Positions 39,297 to 51,160 of a stretch of DNA of 64,000 nt are shown piece after piece. This stretch comes from Triatoma infestans (taxonomy: Eukaryota > Arthropoda > Insecta > Hemiptera > Reduviidae), in contig JAAEAF010002629.1 in the NCBI GenBank assembly GCA_011037195.1, positions 62,001 through 126,000 on the forward strand, given 5' to 3'. Numbering within the stretch: position 1 is the stretch's first letter; every line of letters begins with the position of its first letter. The notes beneath the pieces were generated by a model. It did no database searches and was not told where the DNA came from. It worked only from the letters and a program-made list of their open reading frames with translations. Position numbers and translations under genes: made by a program.

Positions 39297-40402
39297 TTCT
39301 TACTCCTTGTAAAAGGAAGGCTGTTTCAATTTTTCGAAATGGAGTTTTCACCGGAAATACATGTTATTAAGGTTCCTTGGGTACGAAAAAATGTTTTTTT
39401 AGTGAACCCCCACCACTCTAGAAGGGGGATGATGTAGGGGTAGTGAACCCCCACCACTCATCCACTCTAGCGGAGAGAAACAGCCCCTCTCGCAAAGAGA
39501 GGAGAGGCTCGGCCAGTGTATATATATATCACTCCGTTATTATAACTCTCATCTCTCCGTATATATCATTTAGCCACGTCACGTCAGTCTGTCAGTTCAG
39601 TTCAGTAGTTCTTAACTCTATAGTGTAAAGTCCTAGGCAGTCAGTCATATATATTTATATCAATTACATATCTTAATCATCTTAAGGTGTTTATCATTCA
39701 TCAAATCAAACCAAGCATCTCCTCACAACATCCTTACATATATATAGATATAGTGGTGGTGTGTGGTGTGTGTGTGTATTTTTTTTAACAAAATATCTCA
39801 AAAACGAAAAATTGCAGGAAGTTCAACAGAAAAAAAAAGTCAACCGGAAGTACGACTTTACTGAATAGTTTCTGTCAGTTTTTGCAATTTTCTCGAAAAC
39901 GATTCCAGCGATGTTCTTTAAACGTCGTATACTATCTACACACTTAAATATATAAATAATAATACTTATCACTTTTATTCGAAACATTTTCACGGGGAAA
40001 TTGATGTTCTGGGGGTGTTCTGAGGAAACCGTTGCGTTATGCTTTCGACTGAAGTCGAGGCAATGTATAATGTAATGTATTTCGAAATGCAGTGCAATGT
40101 ATAATTTTTCCCACCGCCATTATAATAATATACATTAGTAGCATTGATAGATAGAATTCCAAATTTTTAAGAAAATCGATTAATTGGAAATGGACTTTAC
40201 AGAACAGGTTTTTTGAATTTTATAATGTAACAAATGGCTACGGTGATTTTTTTTTTTTAAACTTGGAATGGTTAGATAGTTTTGCGGAATTTGAGGCGTT
40301 AAATTTCAAATATAAGGGTTTTGTTCAAAATTTCGCCACTTTCTATGTAATATTATTAACAGGAATGAGAGACGTTCGTGTGAGTGTTTCACAACAGATT
40401 TT
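39297..40402 (-). repeat. Copy of the HINE/DINE-like repeat family, interrupted
   Basis: The left side has the decayed hairpin cttactccttgtaaaagg and gttttcaccggaaatacatg (39300-39365). The right end has gtgtgagtgtttcacaac (40378-40395), the element's 5' terminal hairpin on the - strand. Between about 39395 and 39790 is unrelated, GC-richer sequence that looks inserted. Confidence 0.6.
39395..39790. repeat. Insert with direct duplication inside the HINE-like copy
   Basis: The block agtgaacccccaccactc occurs at about 39401 and again at about 39440. Gtcagt-rich and (TG)n sequence follows to 39780. It interrupts the surrounding repeat, whose core resumes near 39785 (aaaatatctcaaaaacg). Confidence 0.45.
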
Positions 40403-40635
40403 TTTTTCCCCCTTTACTAAAATTTACAGTTTTATTCGTTTCGTAGTTTAAGTCAAAGAAATATGATAATTTATTTTAATAATAAAATAATTAAACTTTG
40501 ATGTTCAGAATTTGTAAATGGAATATTATGAAAACTAAGACTTACAGACTTAGCAGTCCTACTGTAATCGCACCTATGTATTTTGTTTTTTGTTTGTGTT
40601 TTATGTTATAATTTTTGCTCTTTATTTTTGTATTG

Positions 40636-40675
40636 TTCCTGAAGAAGGCAAACAAAGTTTGTCGAAACGTCGAAC
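40636..40675 (+). repeat. CTGAAGA-hairpin-GAAAC motif
   Basis: The sequence reads ctgaaga, then the stem ggcaaac/gtttgtc with loop aaa, then gaaacgtc. It matches the CUGANGA-stem II-GAAA part of a hammerhead core; the cleavage site and stems I/III are not shown. Confidence 0.4.
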
Positions 40676-40999
40676 TTGTAAATTATTAAAAAATAATTAC
40701 AAAATTACTTTTTTGGTTTTTGTTTTTTACCCTTAAATGGTCGACAAGCCAACTAATTCTTGTTTTCATATTACGACTAACGGCCAACAAAGAAAATCTT
40801 CTGATAAATGGAATATTCTGCATTCGAAATTTCTTTTTCTTTCTAGTATTCATTTTGCATTGAATTATTAAAAGTGATGTTACTAACTATCCATACAATT
40901 GGTTGGATACTTTTCAAGAATAACTAAAAATCAGTTTCAACAAAATTAATGCCATAAATAATAATTGAAGGGCTGATTTTTTTTTTTTCTGCCGTTGAA

Positions 41000-41090
41000 G
41001 TATGACGGCGATTGTATCAAATATTCGAATTTCAATTTTCACCGAACCTACATGTTTTACAGGATAGTTTGAAAAAACATGTTTAATCAT
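41000..41090 (-). repeat. Fragment of the HINE/DINE-like family
   Basis: It contains the near-terminal block cgattgtatcaaatattcg, ttcaattttcaccg and ctacatgtttt, similar to 57425-57450 and the complement of 45730-45765. Confidence 0.4.
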
Positions 41091-41789
41091 TTCTTTAATA
41101 GCATTTTAATATGTTGGATTAGTGATTTCTAAATATTCATCTTACTATTTAAAAATCGTTATACAACATTTTGAAATGCTCGAGGAAATTAAAAAAAAAA
41201 AAAAAAAAAAAATAGTAAAAGTTCTGCGCATTAAGACACCAACTAAAACGCAAAAATCATTAATAATACTTTAAAAATGATTATTATTATTATTTGAATT
41301 CTGTTCACAACTATATTTATTTTAGAAAATAAGAGAAGTATAATCAATCATTTTATTTATTTCAATAGAGCAGAAAGAAATAAAAACGATTTATAAAATA
41401 AAATAGTTAACACAAAGTTCTGCCAACCTTTACAAACAAGGCTCTTTATTCTTTTCTTTTCTGTAATTTGTTTTATAATCGATTATTATTATTTATTTTT
41501 ATTAAAAAAACAATAATAAACAAAAGAAACATTTAGGAAATTGAAGACTAGAGTTCTCAACGAAGACGATGATATCGTGATTCTGAGAGGGTGACAAACA
41601 AAGGATATAAAACTAATTTATAACAGATGACTTGGAAGTTCCCTGTTTCCACATTAATAAATTGAAAAGAGCCATGGGAATTCAGGATATCACTGCGTTT
41701 AAATTGCCCCAATGTGTATTCAATACTTTTGCAACAGATATGATTCGCTGCTAGTATTCTACAGTCACTGAATCAGCTCATCAGAGATC

Positions 41790-42000
41790 CCAAGTAAGAT
41801 AGTGAAAGCCGGAGGAGTCTTCTCACTTATTGTCGGCTTACAGAAAATGTTCTCTCGTTACAGACAATATTGTTCACCACCGGACAGTAACTGTTATAGA
41901 GGCTCGTAGGAAGAAAAAAAATCTAGGCATAGCATTATATTTGAATTCGGAACCTTCTATTGGGAGTACAGCGCGCTACAACTCCAGCCAATATCGAGAA
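41790..42000 (-). mobile_element. SINE family 1 copy, diverged
   Basis: It carries gttctctcgttacagacaat, accggacagt, agaggctcgtaggaagaa and a degraded tRNA head (attcggaacc, gggagtacagcgcgcta) in the same order as 42085-42285. Confidence 0.6.
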
Positions 42001-42054
42001 AATCTGGAAAAAACCATTCAGTAAATTGCATCTGGCAGATGTAGATGTGGATTA

Positions 42055-42290
42055 TCGCACTGCGACCTGAAAGATCTATTGTGCCCCCCGGGGCCTTCTC
42101 AGTGCACTGCCGGCCTCCAAGCAGTGTTCTCTAGCTACAGACAACACTGCTCATCACCGTACAGTGAGTAGTAGAGGCTCCTAGGAGGAGAAAATCTAAG
42201 AGCTGCATGCTGGATTCGAACCCGGGACCTACGCGTGGCTAGTCTAGCGCCCACCACGAGCTAATCCATTTCTTCTCCCTTGGCTTACGC
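42055..42290 (-). mobile_element. SINE family 1 copy joined to a LINE 3' tail motif
   Basis: The reverse complement has a tRNA-type head (attagctcgtggtgggcgc, ggttcgaatcc-type B box), then ctcctaggagcctc and the body ending gcactgagaaggc. The - strand 3' end continues into gcacaatagatctttcaggt (42084-42065), a motif also at 59353-59377 and, diverged, at 63320-63344, where it ends a LINE. Confidence 0.7.
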
Positions 42291-44053
42291 CAATTAACTA
42301 GGGACAGAGACTCTACTTTTTGTACTGTGTTTGTCCTTGTCTGTAAAGTGTAGAGAGTATGTAAAGTGTATGGTGTACAGTTCTGACGAAGTGCAAGGAG
42401 TACTGAGCTGTGGCAACCTGTGGGGTCGTTACTCCCTGCATGCAACACCTTGCGGGGCATTGCATCTGGTATATCGATGTTAACCAAAACTTTATTATCG
42501 GATTCACTGATACTATCTAAATGAAATAAGAACTTTGTGCATTTATTTTATTGAGTTATGTTGCCCCACCAATCCTACATAAACACAGATCATTTTTTCG
42601 TGCTTTGGTAATCTAAGCACATGTTAAATTTTAGCAATTTAAGCACACGTTAAGCACAAATTAAATTTTCTCTTACAACGGTATAAGAAAGTAATAAATT
42701 AATGAAATGACGACGACACCACCTTTCACTTCCCACTTCAAACTTGGACTTAATGTTACTTAAACTTTCGAACCTTAATAAATAAAAACTCCAAATTTTG
42801 CAGTAATTAATTATAAAGACAATGATTAGCTGATACGTTTATAACTAAAAAAATGGTATTTTGATTTGATAAAGTTATCGAATTTCGGTGAAATCTTTTC
42901 ATTAGAGGTAATATATTTCTTAAATTAGAATAACGGGGGATAGCTAAGATAGGAGGCAGCAAGGAATGTAACAATTTTTAGACGATAGATTGTAGTAATT
43001 TAAAATAGAAAAGATGTAATTAATTTTTGTATTTGATTTGGTTATTTAACTATGAAATTAATTATTAGGAAGATTGAAAAATAAAATAAAGTGAAATTAA
43101 CTGTACTTCTTTTTCATTCATAAAATAATTCATTTCGTCAAAATTATTTGATAGAAATAAAATACCATGTCAATAGTAGAAATTTTTATTACCTATAATT
43201 ATTTTTATCTATATAATCATCACTGGCCCAGATATATTCTTTCTCTTTGGATTCTTAACTTTGTCTAAGTATATACAAGAACATATCATTTCTACTTTGC
43301 TACCTTTGATGTGAGATTCAAGTTCAAATGAAGAACTTTAATATTATATAAATATATAAATTTCTATAAAGTATAAACGATGAGTGTGATAAGAAAACAT
43401 TCTGATAGATTATAAAATCCCAAAACGTGTATTTTTAATCTTAAAAATTGTTAAGATTAAAAGAAAGGATAGTAGTTATATTTAAAAATATTTTCTAAAG
43501 TATTTTATCTTTAAAAATATCTTCGACTAAAAAAAAAACTAAAAACAAAATAAACTACCTTGATTTCTAAGTCCTAATGCGTATTTAAAGAATAAAAAAT
43601 GCAACGCTCACACAATTACCTGACCTAAATTATCAATTTTATAGATAACAGCAGACCCATATATTTTTTAAATATATGCACAATAAAAGAAAAAGCTGAA
43701 TTTAGATTACCTATATTAAAATTATTACTAGTGAGCGATTTTTTATATTATTTCAACTATTAACATAATCTGTAACCTTCCCTCACAGAATAACCCTTCC
43801 AAGGACGCTATAATGGTTATTAAATCCTTGTTAACAGTGCAAGTTTGTTTAGTAGATAATTTATATATTTTCAGGGTTATAAACCGGTTAATAATGATGA
43901 AGTATGTTACGGCTATTATTTATTTAAATTACGAATTTTAAAGAAAGAAATTACTTTCATATTAATTATATGAATTTTATAATAAATTAATAAAATTTTA
44001 AATTAAAAGTTAAATAAAAAACCATAATGAAAAGCAATATCAAGAAAATGATC

Positions 44054-44295
44054 TAGGGAAGGGAATAGCTAAATGGTTAGCGTACTGGACTCCCACGCGG
44101 AGGACCCGGGTTCGAGTCCAGCTGTGCTGCCCTTAGATTTATTTCTTCCTAGAGGCCTCTACAGCTCATTGTTCGGTGATGGACAGCGTAGTCTGTAACG
44201 AGAGAACACTGTCCGGAGGCCGGCAATGCACTGAGATGGCTTCGGGCGCCATTGACCATAGATGTTGACGCGCCTTGAATTAAAAAAAAAAAACA
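44054..44295 (+). mobile_element. SINE family 1, best-preserved copy
   Basis: The head gggaatagctaaatggttag carries an A box. It is followed by actggactcccacgcgg, where the anticodon loop would be, and a perfect B box (ggttcgagtcc). The body includes cttcctagaggcctc, ctgtaacgagagaacactg, cggaggccggcaatgcac and catagatgttgacgcg. It ends in an A-rich tail (44280-44293). This is a typical tRNA-derived SINE of about 240 bp. The anticodon region suggests a tRNA-Gly-like ancestor, which is inference. It has no coding capacity; mobilisation would need a partner LINE. Confidence 0.8.
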
Positions 44296-44339
44296 AAGAA
44301 GGAAATGATCTCTTTATTTCTGCAGAAAATTATTATTAT

Positions 44340-44567
44340 TTTTTTAATTTGAAGCGACTCAACATCTGTACGGTCATTGGCACCCGGAATCAACTCATCT
44401 GAGAGTGCTATCAGCCTCGGGGCTGTGAACCACAGAAAACACTACCTATCACCGCCGAATAGTGTAGAGGCTCTTAGAAGAGAAAATCTAAGAGTTGCAT
44501 GCTAGAGACTCGAACTCGGGTTCAGCTTACTACCACTGAGGCAAATTCCTTTTCCAGAGGCAAAAGG
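44340..44567 (-). mobile_element. SINE family 1 copy
   Basis: Same order as the copy at 59495-59728: gcgactcaacatctg, then gtagaggctcttagaagag, atgctagagactcgaactcggg (decayed B box) and ctaccactgaggcaaattcc. It faces the + strand copy at 44054 tail to tail, forming an inverted pair only about 45 bases apart. Confidence 0.7.
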
Positions 44568-44805
44568 TAGCGCTTTTAAAAACAAAAGAAATACATCGCA
44601 ATTTCTCGATAGAATACTGAATTAATATCTTTCACAATTATTTGGAAGGTGAACAAAAATTTTATGAAGTAAGAGAACATACTGAAATATTAATCCCATA
44701 ATTGATGACGAATTAAGAGATGAAAATGATTTAAAAAAATTAGACAATTCAGTTTATCCTGAAACATTTTAGAATTGTAACTTCAATTAATAATAAAAAA
44801 AAAAA

Positions 44806-45803
44806 AATCTGGTGTGAAACACTCACACAACTTTCTCTTACTCGTGTTCTCAAAATTACAATTGACAAATGATATAGTTTGTGTACCAAATATAACGAAA
44901 TTCGTTGAAAACTGACAAAACTTTTCAGTAAATGCGCACTTCCGGCTTACTAATTTTCTTAAAACTTGGAAATCTATTTATTTCTAATTCATTTTGTTTG
45001 GATAATAGAATTATATAATCAACTATGATACCGCTTTAGAGGAACTGTAACCCCCCCAAAATACCATTAAATGAATTTTCCCAGAGAAATGTTTTTAATA
45101 AAAGATGTAGATCTTTACATGTTTAGTTTATATATGAAGTTTCAAGAAAATCGTCGGATCAGTTTTTGAGAAAATCGTGAAAAAGTGAAAAAAATCATTT
45201 AGTAAAGTGTTAAAACAAACGCACTTCCAGTGATCCGATTTTTTCCAAACTCGAAATTTTAACAACATATTTAATTCNNNNNNNNNNNNNNNNNNNNNNN
45301 NNNNNNNNNNNNNNNNNNNNNNNNNNNNNNNNNNNNNNNNNNNNNNNNNNNNNNNNNNNNNNNNNNNNNNNNNNNNNNNNNNNNNNNNNNNNNNNNNNNN
45401 NNNNNNNNNNNNNNNNNNNNNNNNNNNNNNNNNNNNNNNNNNNNNNNNNNNNNNNNNNNNNNNNNNNNNNNNNNNNNNNNNNNNNNNNNNNNNNNNNNNN
45501 NNNNNNNNNNNNNNNNNNNNNNNNNNNNNNNNNNNNNNNNNNNNNNNNNNNNNNNNNNNNNNNNNNNNNNNNNNNNNNNNNNNNNNNNNNNNNNNNNNNN
45601 NNNNNNNNNNNNNNNNNNNNNNNNNNNNNNNNNNNNNNNNNNNNNNNNNNNNNNNNNNNNNNNNNNTACACACAGACCATTTGTTAAAAACCACTTTTTT
45701 GGATTCAGTGGACCTCAAAACGGATATTTCCGGTGAAAACTCGATATCGAAAATTTGACACGATTACAATACTTCCTCTTACTAGGAGTAAGAGAAAGTA
45801 AAA
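44806..45803 (+). repeat. HINE/DINE-like copy with both termini (contains N gap)
   Basis: The 5' terminus tctggtgtgaaacactcacac is at 44808-44828, followed by the subterminal repeat actttctcttactc (44830-44843). The 3' terminus has the hairpin ctcttact-agg-agtaagag (45776-45794), overlapping the inverted subterminal repeat ggagtaagagaaagt (45785-45799). The core holds two gagaaaatcg-type units before the gap. The 389-base N run removes the middle. Confidence 0.7.
45278..45666. other. Assembly gap (389 N)
   Basis: An unbroken run of N inside a HINE-like repeat. The open frames spanning it are artefacts. Confidence 1.
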
Positions 45804-46415
45804 TTTGGTGTGAAACACACGACTTTCTTTATTAGTACTTTAAATAATGGAAGTAATTGGCTGAAGAAAGAATATTGTATACAAAATACGCAATAATGTA
45901 TAGAAACGTGTAATGTAAAACGGCATTTATGGTATTCAATATTTCCTTGTAATTTGGAATTCTAGCTATGCTTCTAATTGTAGATTATTACTATATAGGT
46001 GATAAAACCATACATTGTAACGACGAGGTACTTGAGAGAAAAGCATATCGCTACTGTTCCCCCACCACTAGAACTCCTAAAAATAATTTTCCCAAGAAAA
46101 TAGTTTAAATAAAAGTGATAGGTATTTATGTGAGTAGATATATATACGAGTTAAAAGAAATTCGTTGGAGACGTTTTCGAGAAAATTGCGAAAAACTGAA
46201 AAAAAAAAAAAATCATTTAGTGAAGTCGCATTTCAGGTTGTTGGATTTTGCCCAAAACCTAGAGAGAGTGAGGTGAGTGAGTGGTGAGCGAGAGAGAGAG
46301 AGAGAGAGAGTGAGAGAGATTTGCTAAAAAAAAAACATTTTTCTTGTATCTAGGATTTAACTATTCCTGTGAAAACTCAATTTTAAAAATGTGACACGAT
46401 CGAATTGCAGTATTT
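45804..46415 (+). repeat. Second HINE/DINE-like copy, head to tail with the previous one
   Basis: It starts ttggtgtgaaacacacgactttcttt at 45805, directly after the previous copy's 3' hairpin. It continues with core units (ttcgttggagacgttttcgagaaaattgc in blocks, 46149-46185) and ends with tgacacgatcgaattgcagta (46391-46411). A (GA)n tract interrupts it at about 46262-46318. Confidence 0.55.
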
Positions 46416-46487
46416 CCTAAAACACGAAATTTTGGAAGATGGAAATTTCATAACATAAATTTCAATTATAGCAATAGGTATACAAAG

Positions 46488-46488
<1 letters not shown>

Positions 46489-46518
<30 letters not shown>
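46489..46518. repeat. (AT)n microsatellite
   Basis: About 29 bases of alternating A and T. Confidence 0.9.
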
Positions 46519-46635
46519 CCAAAGAGATGCAGAATGTTCACAATCACATAAGGATAAGGGAAGTTGATAAGATATAAGATCATCCAAAAGCTCAATAAGG
46601 GATTAATATCCTTTCATACTCCTATTTTTGAATAG

Positions 46636-47957
46636 TAAACAGTTATAGATATCTAGGAATATTACTCACACCAAGTCTTTCTTTAACTAAACACTTTGAA
46701 GATAGGATTGCAAAAGCAAAATTTGGCTTGAACACAGTGTGGAATAGTTTTATAAGTAATAAAAATGTACCATATTCGGCTAAATTAAAATTTTATTATT
46801 CCGCACTAAGGTCAATATTGTTTTATGCAGCACAAATTTGGGGCGGGTGCGAATATCGAGAGGTAAACAAATTTCAATTGTATTTTCTCAAAAGAATGTT
46901 TGGTTTACCATTCAATACACCAACTTATTTCTTATATATAGAAACTGATCTTAACTCCCCATATTTGCACACGCTACAACTGCATCAAGATTATATCTTA
47001 AAAACGCTTGCATTGCCCGATAACAGGTATCCGAAAATTATAACAAAAGAAATTATAAGCAAGAAAACCTTTTGGTATAACAATCTTTTAAAACTAATAG
47101 AACACTGTGGAATGCAAATCGAAACAAATAATTTAACCTTAGACAATATTGATATGTGGCAAATGGTGTTTGGAAAAGTGCGCTCCAAATTAGAAATAAT
47201 TAATAAAGAAAATTGTGTTAATAGGGCAAGAAGTTCTACCTCTGGTCGTTTATATTGTAAATTAAATTATGATTAGATGGTAATAATAAATATCTAAATG
47301 ACCATTTCCATTTTAATGACATAAAATGGATCTTGAAAGCCAGAGGAGGCTTGCTTTATCTCAATAGTGCACCTTCAAGAGAACTCCCACATCGGCTGTG
47401 TTCTTTATATAATAAATCTCTACCGGAAGACTTGTATCATTTTTTGTCAGTCTGCCCTATATTGAAAGAGTTTCGGCAAGCGTATCTTAATAAAAGCGAA
47501 TTGACGATGGAAGAAACTCTAAAATATTTAAATGGTGATCTCCAATGGAGACCGATTATTAATTACTGCAAAGATGCATGGAGGTATAGAAAAGAATTGA
47601 TATCAGAATTTAATTTCTAAAATCAAGTGAAATAAATAAAAGTAGCAAACATTGTTATATGGATAATAGTTTTCTATAAAAATAGTTAATAAATAACTTA
47701 TAAAATAATAATAAGTAGTTAAAAAATACGTAGTTAAGTATGATAAATGAATAATAAATTGTAATGGTATCATAAGGTACAAACAACAACCCCGCTGATG
47801 GTCTCAGACCTAGCGTACGTCTTTATTTTGTTTAGTCTATTATTTTAACAAGTATTTTTTATTTATTATTTATATTAAAGGTAATTTATAATTTTTGTGA
47901 TTGTTTACTTTTTGTTATTATAAAAGGAAAATAAAGACTTTATCTATCTATCTATCT
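46636..47957 (+). mobile_element. CR1/Kiri-like LINE, C-terminal half with TATC tail
   Basis: The + strand frame starts VNSYRYLGILLTPSLSLTKHF (46637-46700) and continues through SALRSILFYAAQIWG to LNYD at 47273. A single-base frameshift near 47270 then leads to DIKWILKARGGLLYLNSAPS, LCSLYNKSLPEDLYHFLSVCP and RYRKELISEFNF (stop at 47618-47620). This is the RT thumb and C-terminal domain, including the C..N/H..C-like CSLYN...LYHFLSVCP element. The 3' UTR ends aataaagacttta followed by five TATC-type units (about 47938-47957). With one frameshift and long open frames it is younger than the copy at 14620. It is 5' truncated inside the RT. Confidence 0.85.
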
Positions 47958-48237
47958 ACTCCTATTTTTGCGCCTTGGCTTCTCCAAATGTCAATAAGGA
48001 AACAGTCTAGTCATTTCTTTAGGACCTTCTATGCAACGGAACTAGCTATTTCTTGACATCTTTGGAAGTATCCATCCTAGCAACAAGAAGAACCCAGTAT
48101 ATCCTGAGTACTTTCACAATAAGCCTGCAGCGAGTAAGTGATGCATGTAATTTCATTGATTTAGCGACCCCACAGGCAAACCCATTTACAACTCAGCAAT
48201 ATCAATAATAACAATAATCTTTATAAAGGACCTTATA

Positions 48238-48430
48238 AAGAGGGAAGGGATTAGTGTGGTAGTAAAGCAGATGGACTGCCACGCGGATATCCTGGGTTCT
48301 ACTTCAGACAGCGGTGCTTCTCGCTCCAAGAGCGTCAACGATTCGGTGACGGACGCTATTAGCTGAAAAACGAGAGGTCCACAGATTTTGTCGTGACTTA
48401 AGAAAATGAAAATAAAAAAATCAAAATATA
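48238..48430 (+). mobile_element. SINE family 1-related copy, diverged
   Basis: The head gaagggattagtgtggtagt and the anticodon-loop block tggactgccacgcggata resemble the family 1 head. The B box is decayed (gggttctacttc). The body diverges (caacgattcggtgacgga), and it ends in an A-rich tail. Confidence 0.5.
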
Positions 48431-49144
48431 TAAATTCCTAAACTTTTCCCCAACACTGCATCATGAAAAGGTAAGCACATGTTAATCACCATATTCCCAA
48501 ACTTACATGAATACTCAGTGAGGTATATATAAAAATTTACGGTAGACCATTAAAAAATAAAAAAGATGAGTAAGTAAAAAATGGAGTGCCTCCTTATCTA
48601 GAGAAATGATAAAACAAATATTATTTAATGTACTTTAAATTAAATATACACAACAAACGCTACAAACCTATATAATAAATTTTACAACGGTAGTCCGGTA
48701 TCATAATAATAACCACAAACAACACAAGATAACAAGAGTTATTTTTGTAAACGGTAGACCGTTATCTTTTAATGAATGAAATATACTGAATTGCATTTTT
48801 ATAATAATTATGGTTATTTATTTTGATTTTGAATTTCATTCATAAAATTATAAGAAAGAATTATATGTATACGTGTGGGTTAATTAAAAGTGGGTTAATA
48901 AAATTTCAATTAGTTAAAGAATCTTATTAATGATATAATGTCCGATCGCTAGATTTATTATATTATTTTTATAACAGGGTGGTAATCCTATCATCTTATC
49001 CAATGTTAATTCTTTTTAAAATTTTTTCTTAATTTTTTGTGGCGAATGTATTTGAATTTAGAACTGGGAAGTATGCACCTCAGGATCTCAAATAGTACAA
49101 GGTTAAAAGGTTTTATAGTGTAATAATTTTTGTTAGATTTACTT

Positions 49145-49400
49145 TTTATTTAGGTTTACGAGAGCCTGCTAGAGGGTGCGTTCTCTAGCTTCTGGGAGTG
49201 GAGTGTGACCACTACGTGGGATCACTTTGCGCGCTGGTTGAGCCCGGGAGGGCACTTCTGCTATGGTCAGGTATTGCACTAACCGCCTTTCCATGGTGGT
49301 GACATCCCTCTCTTGTTAAACGATCCTGTTGCTTGCAACGGGAGATCGGTAAAACCCAAGAGGATATGTAAGGTCTAGAAAGATCCCCCGAAGTACTAGA
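49145..49400. other. GC-rich segment, probable transposon remnant
   Basis: It is markedly GC-richer than its AT-rich surroundings and has no reading frame of note. It resembles in style the GC-rich block at 24531-25439. Both could be LINE 5' regions; I cannot prove either. Confidence 0.35.
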
Positions 49401-49559
49401 AGGAAAAGTGGTTGCACGAGAATTTTAGATTTACTAAATTATTGCAATAACAGCAAGACAAAGATTCTTGTCAGAAAACTGATGCCCCTTCTTGACGAAG
49501 TTACTTATGGTTTCCCCCATCCAAAGATCCCCTCAAAAAAGAAATTCCAATTTTGAAGA

Positions 49560-49635
49560 AATTTGTCAATTTTGTGATTATAATAACAACTATAGTAAGA
49601 GAATGTCACGTGAGTGTTTCACACTACTTTTTTTA
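49560..49635 (-). repeat. 5'-terminal fragment of the HINE/DINE-like family
   Basis: It ends with cacgtgagtgtttcacact (49607-49626), preceded by gtaagagaatg. Only the terminus is clear. Confidence 0.4.
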
Positions 49636-49649
49636 TAGTTTTTTTTTAA

Positions 49650-49785
49650 TTTAAGGTCATTAGCGCCGGAGACTTCTCAGTGCATTGCCGGCCTCTGGAC
49701 AGTGTTCTCTCGTTACAGACAACACTGTCCATCACCAGGATAGTGAGAGCTGTAGAGGCTCCTAGGAAGAAAGAAATCATATATT
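49650..49785 (-). mobile_element. SINE family 1 fragment (body only)
   Basis: The body blocks gagacttctcagtgcattgc, cggcctctggacagtgttctc, acagacaacactgtcc and gaggctcctaggaag are present. The tRNA head is missing. Confidence 0.65.
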
Positions 49786-50127
49786 TTATACTACTTAATA
49801 GTTTAACAAATACGGTCATGAAATGCATTACAGATATGATATGCGGGTTAAGCATAACTACTACAACAATGGGGGAGAAGTGTATAAAAACAATCAATAT
49901 TAAACACAATTTGTCCTAATAATTTGTTCAACGGAGCCAAAAACTTAAATCATTTCATCTTTCTTTCATTTTTCAAAAACTGTAAATATTGCAGTTTTAA
50001 CTTAAAAAATTTTTAAGTACAATTAGAATTACTAACAAAAGTTATCAAACTTAATTTAAATAAGTTAATTTTGTAAAATTCTGTATGGTTCATTTTTTTC
50101 CCTCCTTTCTATTAGGGAGAAGAGAAA

Positions 50128-51160
50128 ATACGTTGTGTGAAACAACTCACACAACTTTCTCATATTGTAATTCTTATGGTTCTAATTGACACATCTAGAA
50201 ACTTCGAAATTTCACTAAATATTTAATTACCTTATATTTAATAAATTGTTAGGGGAAACCATACTCATGGTAGCATGAAGCCCCACCCCACTTCCTGTAT
50301 ACGCGCATAATAATTTTCCTTGGAAAACGTATTAAACAGAAATGATTGGATTTTAAATGAGCTATTTGTGTAACAAGTTTAAAAGAAACCTGCTGACTTG
50401 GTTAACGAAAAAATTCGCGTAGTATAGGAAATTCGCACTTTCTGGGACAACTGATTTTCTACGAACATACATTTTTAGCAACATATTTAATTTTCAATAT
50501 CATTTTATAGCTATAGAAGTGAATATTACAGCTAAATGTCACTTAAGTGGGAACTCTAACCCCTTTCCCAGATCACACCAAAAATAATTTTTTTTTTGGG
50601 GGGGAGGAGGCAAAAAGTTTGAAACAAAAATGATACATCTTTGTATATTAGTTAGTATATCAAATATCACAAATCTTTCTGATATCCGTTCATCGATTTT
50701 ATTCAAAACTCGCAATTTTAACAGCTTTTAAGCATTATATGGGTGAGAAAGATTCATGCAATATCCTGAAATGGCAATTTAGGGAGTACCGGCTGAAAAA
50801 CTCCTCTGTAATGAGTTTCTAGAAAAATGTTTCAAATAAAAGTGATAATTTTACATGAATGTTGTGACAAACAGTGTAACCCACTCTAATAAAATGATAC
50901 TTTCGGTTCAGAACTTTTTGACAGCTAACTTCCTGTCATATCCTATAGTAATACCCAAACGGAAATACCAAGTTTAGACTTTGTGCGATTTGCCTTTTTT
51001 GAACTATGCTGTAAATACATACAAACACACACTCAAAGAAAGAAAGACAATTTTCTAAAAAAAACATTTTGACGGACACACACGAAACTCAAAACGACGA
51101 CACCAAAAGTTGACACCATTACAATACTGCCACTTATCAGAAGAAGTAAGAGAAAGTAAA
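50128..51160 (+). repeat. HINE/DINE-like copy, near full length
   Basis: The 5' end gtgtgaaacaactcacacaac is followed by tttctc (50136-50161). Core units recur with atttaattttcaatat-type and aaaataattttt-type blocks. The 3' end has gttgacaccattacaatact then cttatcagaagaagtaagagaaag (in blocks, 51099-51158), a decayed version of the terminal hairpin. Confidence 0.6.

Noticed and set aside
44066..44120. Possible tRNA gene (A and B boxes)
   Set aside because: No cloverleaf with an acceptor stem can be drawn, and the sequence continues into the SINE body present in many copies.
45128..45718. Long open frames across the N run
   Set aside because: Created by unknown bases; the sequence on both sides is a non-coding repeat.
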